DNA of 64,000 bases. It comes from FEB-25 sp963822175 (lineage in GTDB: Bacteria; Chloroflexota; Anaerolineae; Anaerolineales; UBA4823). Every line of letters starts with the position of its first letter. The stretch's first letter is position 1. The DNA is taken from positions 124,001 to 188,000 of the forward strand of contig CAWGGJ010000011.1 in NCBI GenBank assembly GCA_963822175.1, given 5' to 3'. The notes under the pieces are model-generated. The model saw only the letters and a program-made list of their open reading frames with translations. It was not told the origin of the DNA and ran no database searches. This document shows, one piece after another, positions 7,932-16,517 of the stretch. A program made the position numbers and the translations under genes.

Positions 7932-9038
7932 CTAAAAGCCCAGGTCATACCCGCTTATATCCAATTCCTTTTTTAGAGCTTGTAGTGCCTTCTGCACCCC
8001 CGGTGTGATCTCCACGCCTTCAGCTTGATTTCGCAGGGTGTTCAAATATTCTTTCTCACCTGCGGTATAGATACGCGACTGATCGGACGCTTTGCGCGAG
8101 GACCGTAGCTCCCGCATCATGTTGCCCGTAATACGCTTGAAATCGTCCAGTGGGATAAAATGTTCCACATTAATCGCCAGGAAGAAGTGCCCGATGCGTA
8201 GAAATTGAGTATTGCCTTCATGGTCTGTATCATGCAGCATGGATAGATAAGCGCCATTCTGGAAGGCTGCAGAAAAGATTTCAACGAAGGTCGACAATCC
8301 ATAGCCCTTGTGACCTCCCATCATTTCACCCATTCCACCCAGGGGAAGCAAAGCCACATTGCCCTTGTTCATTTCCGTAATGATCGAAGCGCTGTCCATT
8401 ACTGGCATACCCTGCTGATTGACCACCCATCCTTCGGGAATGGGTTTGTTAGCGCGAGCAGCCACTTCGATCTTGCCACGCGGGATGACGGAGGTGGCTG
8501 CATCGTACATATACGGGAAATCCTCGTCGGTTGGAGCTGCAACTGCGATGGGGTTGGTTCCCAACATAGGTTCAGTACCGAAGGTCGGTGCGGTGGATGG
8601 ATGTGCATTCGTGACACTTAGACCCACCAGCCCCTCCTTTACTGCCATCAGCGGATAATATCCCGCCACACCATAGTGGCTGGAATTTCGGACTGCAACC
8701 GCACCCAATCCGAATTTTTTCGCCTTATCAATGGCTAATTTCATGGCATGGGTTCCAACCACCATGCCCATCCCGTTCCCACCATCAATGACCGCTGTAG
8801 TAGGGCTCTCGTTGACCACTTTCCATTTTGTGACGGGCAACTGAAGGCCGGATTTTATTCGTTCATGATACATCTTTAAATGCGCTACACCATGCGATCG
8901 AACCCCCCACAGGTCGGAGGTAATGAGGACGTCGGCGATAATCCCAGCATCCTCTTGAGGGACTCCCATTTTGGAAAGGGCGACATTCATAAAACCGACA
9001 AGGTCTTTTACGGGGACACGAATATTTTGCTCTACCAT
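7932..9038 (-). CDS. Ldh2-family (malate/L-sulfolactate/ureidoglycolate-type) NAD(P) dehydrogenase
   Basis: The 368-aa protein belongs to the MDH2/Ldh2 family, a non-Rossmann group of NAD(P)-dependent 2-hydroxy-acid dehydrogenases. Visible signatures are VRSHGVAHLKMYHERI, the catalytic-histidine region RNSSHYGVAGYYPLMA, and LGTNPIAVAAPT. The start at 9038 has AAGGAG seven bases upstream. It is the last gene of a five-gene minus-strand operon with GlcD, GlcF, an MDR dehydrogenase and a LarA-like protein, which all fit 2-hydroxy acid metabolism. The precise substrate (lactate, malate, sulfolactate and others) cannot be deduced. Confidence 0.88.
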   Translation of the reverse strand: MVEQNIRVPVKDLVGFMNVALSKMGVPQEDAGIIADVLITSDLWGVRSHGVAHLKMYHERIKSGLQLPVTKWKVVNESPTTAVIDGGNGMGMVVGTHAMKLAIDKAKKFGLGAVAVRNSSHYGVAGYYPLMAVKEGLVGLSVTNAHPSTAPTFGTEPMLGTNPIAVAAPTDEDFPYMYDAATSVIPRGKIEVAARANKPIPEGWVVNQQGMPVMDSASIITEMNKGNVALLPLGGMGEMMGGHKGYGLSTFVEIFSAAFQNGAYLSMLHDTDHEGNTQFLRIGHFFLAINVEHFIPLDDFKRITGNMMRELRSSRKASDQSRIYTAGEKEYLNTLRNQAEGVEITPGVQKALQALKKELDISGYDLGF

Positions 9039-9056
9039 ATTACGCTCCTTGTGATT

Positions 9057-10439
9057 TCATTCAGCGAATATTTTTCCAGGGTTCAAGATATTCATAGGGT
9101 CGAGAGCTTTTTTGATATTTCGCTGGACCTCAATGGAAACCGGTCCTAGGGCATGCTCCAGGTATGGTCGTTTCAGTACTCCTACGCCATGCTCACCCGA
9201 AAGGGTTCCTCCCAAGGATAGGGAGGCCTCAAATATTTCTCCAACCATCTGCTCAACTTTTTCCCATTGCCCGGGTTGACGTTTGTCAAAAAGGATATTC
9301 GGATGCAGGTTCCCGTCACCCGCATGACCAAAGATCACAATCGGTAAACCATATTTTTCACTAATATGGCGTAAACGTTGGACTATTTCAGGAATAGAAC
9401 TTCGGGGCACAGTGATATCTTCGCCCAGCTTATTGGGTGCTTTGCGCGCCAAAGAAGGAGCCATCGACCGCCGTGCTTTCCAAAGAGCGTTCCGTTCAGC
9501 CTCGTTTTGAGCCATCTTCACCGTACCAGCACCGCTTTCCCGGCAGATGTTGGCGCAGGCATTAATTTCGCGGATGACGGTTTGTTCATCAGACCCATCT
9601 GTTTCAATGATCAATGATGCCTCAATTTCTGTATTTAAACCCAGATGCATAGCCTCTTCGATGCAGCGTATGGCGGTCTGATCCATCAGCTCAAGGGAGG
9701 CTGGGATGATGCCAGCTGCAAGAATTGCGTTGACAGTACGGGAGGCATCATCCAGGGAATTGAACTCAGCCAGAGCAGTTTTGAAGTGGCGTGGTTTGGT
9801 GATCAATCGCAATAACACCTCGGTCACTATACCAAGTGTTCCTTCCGAGCCAGTGAAAAGCCCATTGAGATCATATCCTGTGACGTCCTTGATCGGTTTA
9901 CCACCCGTTTTCAAAATGTTGCCGTCCGCCAGTACAATTGTTAAACCCAATACATAATCGCCTGTTACGCCATATTTAAGGCAACGCGGTCCGCCTGCAT
10001 TGCAAGCGACATTGCCACCGATGGTGGAATGCCGAATGCTGGATGGGTCAGGTGGGTAGAATAGTCCATGTTTTTCTACAGCCGCTTGCAGGTCTGCAGT
10101 GACAATTCCTGCTTCAACACGAACTGTTGAGTTTTCGGTATCTATGTCCAGAATATGGTTCATGCGAGTGAGGCAAAGGACTATTCCACCAGCAGGAAAA
10201 GGTACAGAAGCAGCTGCCAGCCCAGATCCCATGCCGCGGGGAACAATTGGAGTATGTGCATCTGCTGCCAGTTTCATCACCTGGCTGACTTGTTCCGTTG
10301 TCTCGGGCAGCACCACGATATCGGGTCGGGCTTCGATGAATGTTCCATCATACCCATAGACTGCCAGGTCTTCAGGTGTAACCAACACGCCCGTTTTCCC
10401 TAATATTTTTACGAGATCATCAATCAATCTGCTTTGCAT
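9057..10439 (-). CDS. glcD: GlcD-type FAD-linked 2-hydroxy acid (D-lactate/glycolate) dehydrogenase
   Basis: This subunit of about 460 aa carries an N-terminal PCMH-type FAD-binding domain (VVLPETTEQVSQVMKLA, PIVPRGMGSGLA, SSIRHSTIGGNVACNAGG) and the C-terminal cap with GHAGDGNLHPNILF and SGEHGVGVLK, both hallmarks of GlcD/D-lactate dehydrogenase. It oxidises a D-2-hydroxy acid and passes electrons to the GlcF iron-sulfur subunit. I prefer ATG 10439, with GAGG six bases upstream; an ATG at 10451 is also possible. It overlaps the end of glcF, so translation is probably coupled. Confidence 0.9.
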   Translation of the reverse strand: MQSRLIDDLVKILGKTGVLVTPEDLAVYGYDGTFIEARPDIVVLPETTEQVSQVMKLAADAHTPIVPRGMGSGLAAASVPFPAGGIVLCLTRMNHILDIDTENSTVRVEAGIVTADLQAAVEKHGLFYPPDPSSIRHSTIGGNVACNAGGPRCLKYGVTGDYVLGLTIVLADGNILKTGGKPIKDVTGYDLNGLFTGSEGTLGIVTEVLLRLITKPRHFKTALAEFNSLDDASRTVNAILAAGIIPASLELMDQTAIRCIEEAMHLGLNTEIEASLIIETDGSDEQTVIREINACANICRESGAGTVKMAQNEAERNALWKARRSMAPSLARKAPNKLGEDITVPRSSIPEIVQRLRHISEKYGLPIVIFGHAGDGNLHPNILFDKRQPGQWEKVEQMVGEIFEASLSLGGTLSGEHGVGVLKRPYLEHALGPVSIEVQRNIKKALDPMNILNPGKIFAE

Positions 10440-11712
10440 TCTCTGCCTCATAAGCCTCGTCTAACAACATGACCGGGTGGGCAACCCGTACATCCATCCC
10501 CCGCCGTTGAATTCCAGTCAATAATTGCATCTGGCAACCGGGGCATCCCGATGCAATAATATGAGCTCCTGTACTGGCAAGGTTGTTCATCTTTCGGTCC
10601 ATGACCTTTGTGGAAGTTTCATAATGGGTGATGAGCTGGCTTCCTGCTGAACCGCAGCACCAATCTGCTTCTGGCAATTCGACAAAGTCAAGTCCATCGA
10701 TCAGCGAGAGTAAAGCACGCGGCTGTTGCCAGACTTTCTGTCCACGCCGTAAATGACATGGATCATGATAGGTCACCCGCGCTTTGACCTCTCCCCTTGG
10801 TTTTTCCAGGGGAATTTCAACCAGAAACTCACTTACATCTCGTATGCGTGAGCTGAAAGCCTCTGCCCGAGGCACCCATTCTGTATCATCCTGCAGCAAT
10901 GCTTTGTAGTCCTTCAGCGTGGAACCGCAGGTGGCGCAATCCGTTACTATAACGTCGACATTAGCTCTCTCAAAAGTGGCAATGTTATGTTTCGCTTGCG
11001 CTCGTACCAGGTCAAGTCTGCCATAGCCGGTGGCGGGCATACCACAGCATTGGACCTCCCTGGGAGTGATGACCGTGCAACCATTGCGGTTCAATACTCG
11101 GACAGTCGCTTTACTTTCCTCAGCAAAAAGCAGGTTTTGAGCACACCCCAAAAAGAAACCGACCCGAAAGCGCTTCTCACCGTACGCATCAGTTATTTCG
11201 GGTAATACCTGCCGTAAGGGACGCTGTGGTAGGTGGGGTAACATAGCCTCCAAGACGCGAACCTGAGAGGGTAGGAACTCTGTCAATCTTAGCTGATAAA
11301 TTAGCTTGCGCAACCCCGAACGCTGATAAAAACGCAATGGCAGGGTGGCATTTTCCAGTCGACCCGGATTTGAAAGCAGGTCACCAAATAGCATTTGCTT
11401 CCAAGCAGATGGTTTAATTTGTTCCTGGACATGGCGCATGGATAAGGCGAGTTCAGCAGGTCGGATGCCAACCGGACAAATATCATTGCATGCCAGGCAG
11501 GCAAAGCAGGCATTCATTTGTTCTATGAGATTGGGAGTAAGCTCAAGCTCACCTTCCATACTTTTACGCGCCAGCGCAACACGACCACGCGGTCCTGAAG
11601 TCTCATTGAGGTGTTCACGATAGGTGGGGCAGACTGCCAGACACAACCCGCAGCGAATGCAGTTTAAATAATCAGTTTCACCTGGTTTTTCGATATTGAG
11701 CAGTGCATCCAT
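10420..11712 (-). CDS. glcF: GlcF-type iron-sulfur subunit
   Basis: The 430-aa protein begins with two ferredoxin motifs, CIRCGLCLAVCP near residues 19-30 and CFACLACNDICP near 68-79, then two CCG domains with cysteine pairs at QCCGMPATG and WCCGSAGSQ. This is the usual architecture of the glycolate/D-lactate oxidase iron-sulfur subunit that accepts electrons from GlcD and delivers them to quinone or another carrier. It lies 27 bases after the MDR dehydrogenase and overlaps glcD. No Shine-Dalgarno is obvious before the start. Confidence 0.9.
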   Translation of the reverse strand: MDALLNIEKPGETDYLNCIRCGLCLAVCPTYREHLNETSGPRGRVALARKSMEGELELTPNLIEQMNACFACLACNDICPVGIRPAELALSMRHVQEQIKPSAWKQMLFGDLLSNPGRLENATLPLRFYQRSGLRKLIYQLRLTEFLPSQVRVLEAMLPHLPQRPLRQVLPEITDAYGEKRFRVGFFLGCAQNLLFAEESKATVRVLNRNGCTVITPREVQCCGMPATGYGRLDLVRAQAKHNIATFERANVDVIVTDCATCGSTLKDYKALLQDDTEWVPRAEAFSSRIRDVSEFLVEIPLEKPRGEVKARVTYHDPCHLRRGQKVWQQPRALLSLIDGLDFVELPEADWCCGSAGSQLITHYETSTKVMDRKMNNLASTGAHIIASGCPGCQMQLLTGIQRRGMDVRVAHPVMLLDEAYEAENAKQID

Positions 11713-11739
11713 AAGGATTAGATCATCATAGCAATAAAT

Positions 11740-12720
11740 TCATTCCCAGACCGATGCATCCAGGATGACTTTGAGGATGTTATCTTCATGTTTTTCATAC
11801 AGCGTGAAGGCTGCTGTGGCGTCCTTGATGGGTAGTCGGTGCGTCACCAACCATGCTAATTCTTTACGGTAGGTGAGGTAGAGGTCCCGCGCCCTGGCTA
11901 AGTAATCAGCCCAGTCCGGTGTGACGACAGCTATCAACACAGCATTTTTACGGAAAAAGGTCTCATATTCAATGGGGTAGACCGGCTGGTCTGGAACCCC
12001 AAACGATAGGACCGTACCCTGTTTCCGAACCAGCTCTATGCAATCGTTGAGCGTTTCTGTTTGGTGACCGACCGCCTCAATACATATATCAATCTGACGC
12101 CATTGATCCCCTTCTTGCCTGGCGGCATGCACAACCTCAACGCTGCGCATGGAGATTGTCTTGTTAGCACCCAATTTTTCTGCCACCTGGCAGCGATAAG
12201 GATTTGGGTCGATTCCCAGTATATACCCTGCCCCGCGCTTTTTGAGCAGCCAGCAAAAGAATAAACCAATGGATCCCAATCCAATCACCGCGATGGATTT
12301 AGCATGGATATCCCCAAGCTGGTCCACCGCATTTAAAACGGTGGAAAGGGGTTGGATGAGACAACTATCATCACAACTGGCCAACTCTTCCGGCAATTGG
12401 ACCGCCTTACCTGTCTGGGCGACAAAAAATTCCGCTAATCCTTGGTCTCCTTCTGGAATAGCCAGAACCAGGTCACCAGGCTGGAATTGCTGTGACTGGC
12501 TTTCAACCACCACCCCCACGCTTTCATGAATTGGTGCGCCTGTGGGAAGTGGGTAAGTGATATACCGTTTATTTCCATTAAAAAAGGAAATATCGCTGCC
12601 ACACAGTGAGACCCACCTTGCCCTGACCAGGATTTGCTGGACACTTACTGAATTCATATTTGGAGTAGGTACATCCACCATTTCAAAGATTCGCGGATGG
12701 ACAAGCTGTAATGCTTTCAT
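11740..12720 (-). CDS. MDR-family (zinc alcohol dehydrogenase-like) dehydrogenase without structural zinc lobe
   Basis: This medium-chain dehydrogenase/reductase of about 326 aa starts at MKALQLVHPRIFE. The catalytic-zinc side is visible as SLCGSDISFFNG and PIHESVGVVVE, and the nucleotide site as AVIGLGSIGLFFC followed by GIDPNPYR; the aspartate suggests NAD rather than NADP. The four-cysteine structural zinc lobe seen in the second Zn-ADH of this window (56393) is absent: after PGDLVLAIPEGDQG the chain goes straight into LAEFF. The start lies ten bases after the LarA-like stop. It probably oxidises or reduces a hydroxy acid or polyol intermediate. Confidence 0.85.
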   Translation of the reverse strand: MKALQLVHPRIFEMVDVPTPNMNSVSVQQILVRARWVSLCGSDISFFNGNKRYITYPLPTGAPIHESVGVVVESQSQQFQPGDLVLAIPEGDQGLAEFFVAQTGKAVQLPEELASCDDSCLIQPLSTVLNAVDQLGDIHAKSIAVIGLGSIGLFFCWLLKKRGAGYILGIDPNPYRCQVAEKLGANKTISMRSVEVVHAARQEGDQWRQIDICIEAVGHQTETLNDCIELVRKQGTVLSFGVPDQPVYPIEYETFFRKNAVLIAVVTPDWADYLARARDLYLTYRKELAWLVTHRLPIKDATAAFTLYEKHEDNILKVILDASVWE

Positions 12721-12730
12721 GTTGGATGTT

Positions 12731-14035
12731 TTATTTCCTCTTCCCAATCACCGGCAGGGTTAATAGCGCGTGCGGGACAATTAACACCTGGCATTTTACC
12801 CCAAGTTCTTTGTTCACCATGTCGAATGCCTCATCCATTGTGGCAGCAGGGATCATTTTACACGCAGCCACCAAGTCGGGACACTCACTCCCAACAATGA
12901 TCACACGGTTATGCTCCAATACCTTGGCCATCACAAAAGCCCGTTGCTGTCCAGGCGGATAGCCATTGCGTCTTGCGTCATCCAGGATAGATTGAATATC
13001 AGGCGCATCGCGCATGGCACTCAGGAAACGCTGCTCGCCTACGCCATTCCCAGCCCCTTCTTCACAGCGCGCAGGAATGATAAAGAAACCACCCGGGCGC
13101 ACAACCGAGAGAGGAGCAAAGAACAGGTACGATGGGGCACGGCTGGCCTGATACAGGTTGGAATCCTTTGGAAAACCAACACCACCGATAACAATATCAT
13201 ATTGACCAGGTATGGGGACTTCGTAGACGGACCGTGCGTATGCCACCAGGTCCTGGAAGGCTAAGATCGGGTCACCGGCGCTAACTCTCAAGACACGCTT
13301 ATCATCATCCAACACAACATTTAAAATAAATCGTAGACCGGCGCGCTGAGCTGCTTCTTTCACTGCCGCCTGGAATGGGTTGCCTTCTATTTTTCCCAAT
13401 CGGGTATGGGGATCATCAACAAATACTGGCCCATGAGTATGGGCAATCAATGCTTCTCCAGCTGCGCCTACCGCAAGAGTTTTACTTCCACCGGAGTAAC
13501 CTGCGTATTGGTGCGGCTCAACAATTCCAGTGGCGATCAGCAGATCAGCTTCTACTGCAGCACGATGGACCTGGACCGGTACTCCTGCCTGAGTGAGCCC
13601 AAGATCCACCAACATTTCTGGATTCTGAGGTTCATTATCAATGACACGATAATGATCCACAATACCCGCACCCAATTTGCTAATTTTCTCTGCCTGCGTG
13701 GATTTCCGGTGCATACCAGTCCCACACAATAAAGTTATATCTGTATCCCGTACTCCTGCAATTTCAAGCTCATTCAAGAGCGCTGGAACTAATAGATGGT
13801 CAGGACTGGCACGTGTGCTATCGGTGAACACGATGCAAACGCGTTCTCCAGGCTGTGCAAGCTCTCGAAGGGGAAGTGTACCGATGGGGTGGACAAGTGC
13901 CTCCTGGATAGCGCGCGGGACATCCTTCAGGAATTCCATTTGCCGCGAAACAGCGATGGTTGCCTCCATTGTGGGGGGCAGTCTAAACTCAAGGAACGAT
14001 TTGCTATAGGGAACCCGATATTTTTTATCGATCAT
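12731..14035 (-). CDS. LarA-family (DUF2088) lactate racemase-like protein
   Basis: This 434-aa protein resembles LarA, the nickel-pincer-nucleotide-dependent lactate racemase, and its many homologues that epimerise other 2-hydroxy acids. Conserved pieces are FTDSTRASPDHLL, LCGTGMHRKST and IVEPHQYAGYSGGSKTLA, which hold the histidines and the lysine that in LarA carries and positions the cofactor. It is the first gene of a minus-strand operon with GlcD/GlcF and two dehydrogenases, so it probably supplies the D isomer of a hydroxy acid. I see no LarB, LarC or LarE cofactor genes here, so these would have to be elsewhere. Confidence 0.85.
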   Translation of the reverse strand: MIDKKYRVPYSKSFLEFRLPPTMEATIAVSRQMEFLKDVPRAIQEALVHPIGTLPLRELAQPGERVCIVFTDSTRASPDHLLVPALLNELEIAGVRDTDITLLCGTGMHRKSTQAEKISKLGAGIVDHYRVIDNEPQNPEMLVDLGLTQAGVPVQVHRAAVEADLLIATGIVEPHQYAGYSGGSKTLAVGAAGEALIAHTHGPVFVDDPHTRLGKIEGNPFQAAVKEAAQRAGLRFILNVVLDDDKRVLRVSAGDPILAFQDLVAYARSVYEVPIPGQYDIVIGGVGFPKDSNLYQASRAPSYLFFAPLSVVRPGGFFIIPARCEEGAGNGVGEQRFLSAMRDAPDIQSILDDARRNGYPPGQQRAFVMAKVLEHNRVIIVGSECPDLVAACKMIPAATMDEAFDMVNKELGVKCQVLIVPHALLTLPVIGKRK

Positions 14036-14119
14036 GCTGTGCTCAATTTAACAACCTGGCTGATTGTAATCCCGCTTGCGGATTATTCCCAGATAAAATA
14101 ATGATTATGGTTTCGCCAG

Positions 14120-14136
14120 ATGAAATATAGTTTCAT
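14120..14136. promoter_or_regulatory. Palindromic IclR-type operator at the LarA operon start site
   Basis: ATGAAA-TATAG-TTTCAT is a perfect 6-5-6 inverted repeat, resembling the TGAAA/TTTCA core of known IclR-family operators such as that of KdgR. It covers the transcription start (near 14134) predicted from the minus-strand promoter, where a bound repressor would block the LarA-glcF-glcD operon. The IclR gene next door is the natural candidate regulator. Confidence 0.55.
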
Positions 14137-14140
14137 TATA

Positions 14141-14169
14141 AGGATAACATCACTCACCAGATGAGTCAA
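14141..14169 (-). promoter_or_regulatory. Promoter of the LarA-MDR-glcF-glcD-ldh2 operon
   Basis: On the minus strand TTGACT (14169-14164) and TATCCT (14146-14141) are 17 bases apart. Transcription would begin near 14134 with a leader of about 100 bases. A TATAAT just downstream is too far from the -35 to be the -10. Confidence 0.5.
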
Positions 14170-14219
14170 GTTACAAACATCATACGACTATTATGCAAGC
14201 ACGTGATACAAAATACTTG

Positions 14220-14234
14220 TTCCACGCTGTGGAA
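14220..14234. promoter_or_regulatory. Palindrome upstream of the iclR promoter
   Basis: TTCCAC-GCT-GTGGAA is a perfect inverted repeat ending five bases before the -35 box of the iclR promoter. It may be a second regulator site or a second IclR half-site arrangement. Function is inferred from position only. Confidence 0.35.
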
Positions 14235-14238
14235 TTGA

Positions 14239-14267
14239 TTGACATCAGGTGAAACTTCTGCTATACT
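14239..14267 (+). promoter_or_regulatory. Promoter of the iclR-like gene
   Basis: TTGACA (14239-14244) and TATACT (14262-14267) are spaced by 17 bases. An imperfect copy of the LarA-side palindrome, ATGAAA-CCTGG-TTCTAT (14272-14288), lies right at the predicted transcription start near 14274. This fits negative autoregulation. Confidence 0.7.
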
Positions 14268-14333
14268 CGAAATGAAACCTGGTTCTATTACGCGGAACAA
14301 TAAGACAACCGAGTTCCTTGTGGAGAATGAGAT

Positions 14334-15145
14334 ATGTCTCAGTCTGTACGTGCAGTAGAAAGAGCATTGGATATCCTTCTGTGCTTTACGATGGAGACGC
14401 CAACACTCTCTCTTACTGAAATTGCAGAACAGGTTGGCATGCACAAGAGCACGATTCATAGACTATTAGCCACCCTAGAGAGCAAACGATTCATCACACG
14501 AGATAAGGCAACCGGGATGTACCAGCTTGGTTTCCTTCTCTTTGAGCTTGCTTCGGTAATGCTTCACGATTTGGATATCCAACGCTGGGCATTGCCTTAT
14601 CTGCAGCAACTGTCCCTCCAAAGCGAGGAAACAGCGGACCTGGCAATTCTTGATAATGGGCATGTCGTCTACCTCCAGGTTGTTGAAAGTTCGCAAAGGG
14701 TGAAGATCGCTGCTGCAGTGGGAGAAAAACTCCCTGCCTATTGCACGGCGACAGGCAAAGCGTTCCTGGCTTATTTTCCAGAAGCTCAAGTCCGCAAGAT
14801 GCTTGCCCACGGGATGACCAAATACACAGAAAACACCATCGTCTCGGAGGAAGATTTTTTAAAAATCTTCACGAAATTCGTCAACAAGGTTTTTCGATTT
14901 CCGAACAAGAGTATGAAAAAGATATCAATGCGGTTGCTGCACCGATCATGGACGCAAATGGCTGCCCGATTGCAGTTATTGCCATTGTCGGTCCCTCATA
15001 CCGCATGTCTCACGATCGCATGCTGATGCTTGGTCAATTAATTCGTGAAACTGCTGATACGATAGCTCAAGAGGTGGGAATGGCTGCCTTGCCATTGATC
15101 CTACCCAAGTCAACAACCCCTTGTGCAGAAGAAAAAAATCAATAG
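14334..15145 (+). pseudogene. IclR-family regulator, interrupted by a one-base frameshift
   Basis: The first frame encodes an IclR winged helix (LSLTEIAEQVGMHKSTIHRL near residues 25-44) and most of the ligand-binding domain up to VSEEDFL. The last third is in the -1 frame: KNLHEIRQQGFSISEQEYEK, NAVAAPI, then GPSYRMSHDRM, which aligns with the intact IclR at 38625-39389. The switch occurs at T6A5 (14855-14865). Without it the protein ends in an unrelated tail at 15026. In the zero frame the site reads T-TTT-TTA, a classic -1 slippery heptamer, so either programmed slippage, a true deletion or a consensus error is possible. Divergent position suggests control of the LarA operon. Confidence 0.8.
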
Positions 15146-15157
15146 CGAGGTGTGATT

Positions 15158-15523
15158 ATGATAGATAAGTTGCCTTTTGTGAAAGCCGCAGATGTCGAGG
15201 GGGAATATCGTATACCTCCACGAGTTTCCAAACTTTTACTGGCTCCAAAATATGGTGGGGTTAATAATGTGTCGATGGGAATGAATATCACCGAGGTTGG
15301 CAGCATGATCCCGGATCATAAGCATGATGAATCAGAAGAAGTTCTATTCTTAATCAGCGGGCATGCCAAAATTGTTATTGATGGCGAAGGGGAATGGGAA
15401 ATAGGTCCCGAGACAGCCTTTTATTCCCCCCTCGGCAAGACGCATCGTGTGGAAAATATCGGCGATGAGCCACTCAGGATCGTGTGGGTGTATTGCCCAC
15501 CCCTTCCAGCGCATCGGGGTTAA
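15158..15523 (+). CDS. Small cupin-domain protein
   Basis: This 121-aa single-domain cupin has both conserved motifs: DHKHDESEEVLFLISG (first, with two His and a Glu as metal ligands) and PLGKTHRVENIGDEPL (second, with the last His). I chose ATG 15158, six codon-bases after an upstream GTG at 15152, because GCGAGG lies at the proper distance from it. Such proteins are isomerases, dioxygenases, lyases or simple ligand binders. It begins a plus-strand series with a TIM-barrel protein, a creatininase-type hydrolase and AOR, so it may act on the same compound. Confidence 0.85.
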   Translation: MIDKLPFVKAADVEGEYRIPPRVSKLLLAPKYGGVNNVSMGMNITEVGSMIPDHKHDESEEVLFLISGHAKIVIDGEGEWEIGPETAFYSPLGKTHRVENIGDEPLRIVWVYCPPLPAHRG

Positions 15524-15556
15524 CCTGGAATTATTTCATACATAGGAGAAAATAAA

Positions 15557-16471
15557 ATGTTCGAAGAAACTCGTGAATACTTGAAGAAACTTGGAATGCC
15601 AACGGGCGACCTGTTTGATATGCCATCATCCCCATTGCGCTTTCCGGATGGGGGAGCTTTCCGCATCGAGGTCCCCACGGTCAACTCGGCGGAGGCAGTT
15701 GCCGCCCTATTGGAAACAGCGACTAAAAATGGTATCACCATCAACCGCGTCACAGAAACATATGGCATGTTTCGCCATACGCGTGAGGAAATCAAGGAAT
15801 ATTGCCGTTTATGCAATGATTATGGTGCGGAGCTGTTGTTGTCCACCGGACCACGCGCAACCTATGATACTGGCGCTACCGTCCTCTCCCCCCAAGGTGT
15901 CCGGATCAGTTACCGTTTGCGTGGCATGGAGCAAATACTACGCGCGGTAGAGGATGTAAAACGCGGTTATGACCTGGGGGTACGCGGTTTTCTAATCTAT
16001 GATGAAGGCATGTTATGGTTGGTTGGGCAGATGCGCAAGGATGGCGCCCTGCCTAAAGATATCATTTTTAAAACATCCGCCCATATGGGGCAATGCAATC
16101 CTTGTTCGTTCAAGCTACTTGAAAGTTTAGGGGCAGACAGCATTAACCCGGTGCGAGACCTGCAGATCCCGATGATCGCTGCATTGCGTGCAGCCGTGCA
16201 GGTACCCCTGGATGTGCATACCGATAATCCCCCTGGTTCGGGTGGCTTTATCCGTGTATACGAAGCGCCAGAAATTGTTCGCGTTGCAGCGCCAGTCCAT
16301 TGCAAGACCGGTAATTCGGTTGTCGGTGGGCACGGTGAGATGACCTCTGCTGCAGAAGGAAAGAGAATGGCGGACCAGGCAGCAATCGTCGTTGAAATGG
16401 TCAATAAATATTACCCCGAACTTAAGCAATCACCGAAACGATCGACCGACCTATACATACCAGTGGTCTAG
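15557..16471 (+). CDS. TIM-barrel protein, possibly U32-peptidase-like
   Basis: I recognise this 304-aa protein only as a probable (beta/alpha)8 barrel. Features are FRIEVPTVNSAEAVAALL near the N-terminus, RAVEDVKRGYDLGVRGFLIY in the middle, FKTSAHMGQCNPCSFKLLES with two cysteines, and a conserved-looking LDVHTDNPPGSGGF toward the end. The overall order recalls U32-family proteins, but their diagnostic cysteine motif is not clear. A strong AGGAG precedes the ATG. It sits between a cupin and a creatininase-type amidohydrolase and probably belongs to the same pathway. Confidence 0.7.
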   Translation: MFEETREYLKKLGMPTGDLFDMPSSPLRFPDGGAFRIEVPTVNSAEAVAALLETATKNGITINRVTETYGMFRHTREEIKEYCRLCNDYGAELLLSTGPRATYDTGATVLSPQGVRISYRLRGMEQILRAVEDVKRGYDLGVRGFLIYDEGMLWLVGQMRKDGALPKDIIFKTSAHMGQCNPCSFKLLESLGADSINPVRDLQIPMIAALRAAVQVPLDVHTDNPPGSGGFIRVYEAPEIVRVAAPVHCKTGNSVVGGHGEMTSAAEGKRMADQAAIVVEMVNKYYPELKQSPKRSTDLYIPVV

Positions 16472-16517
16472 CCAATCGTGAAAAACCTGATCAAAATGGA
16501 GTAAAAGAGGCGACATT

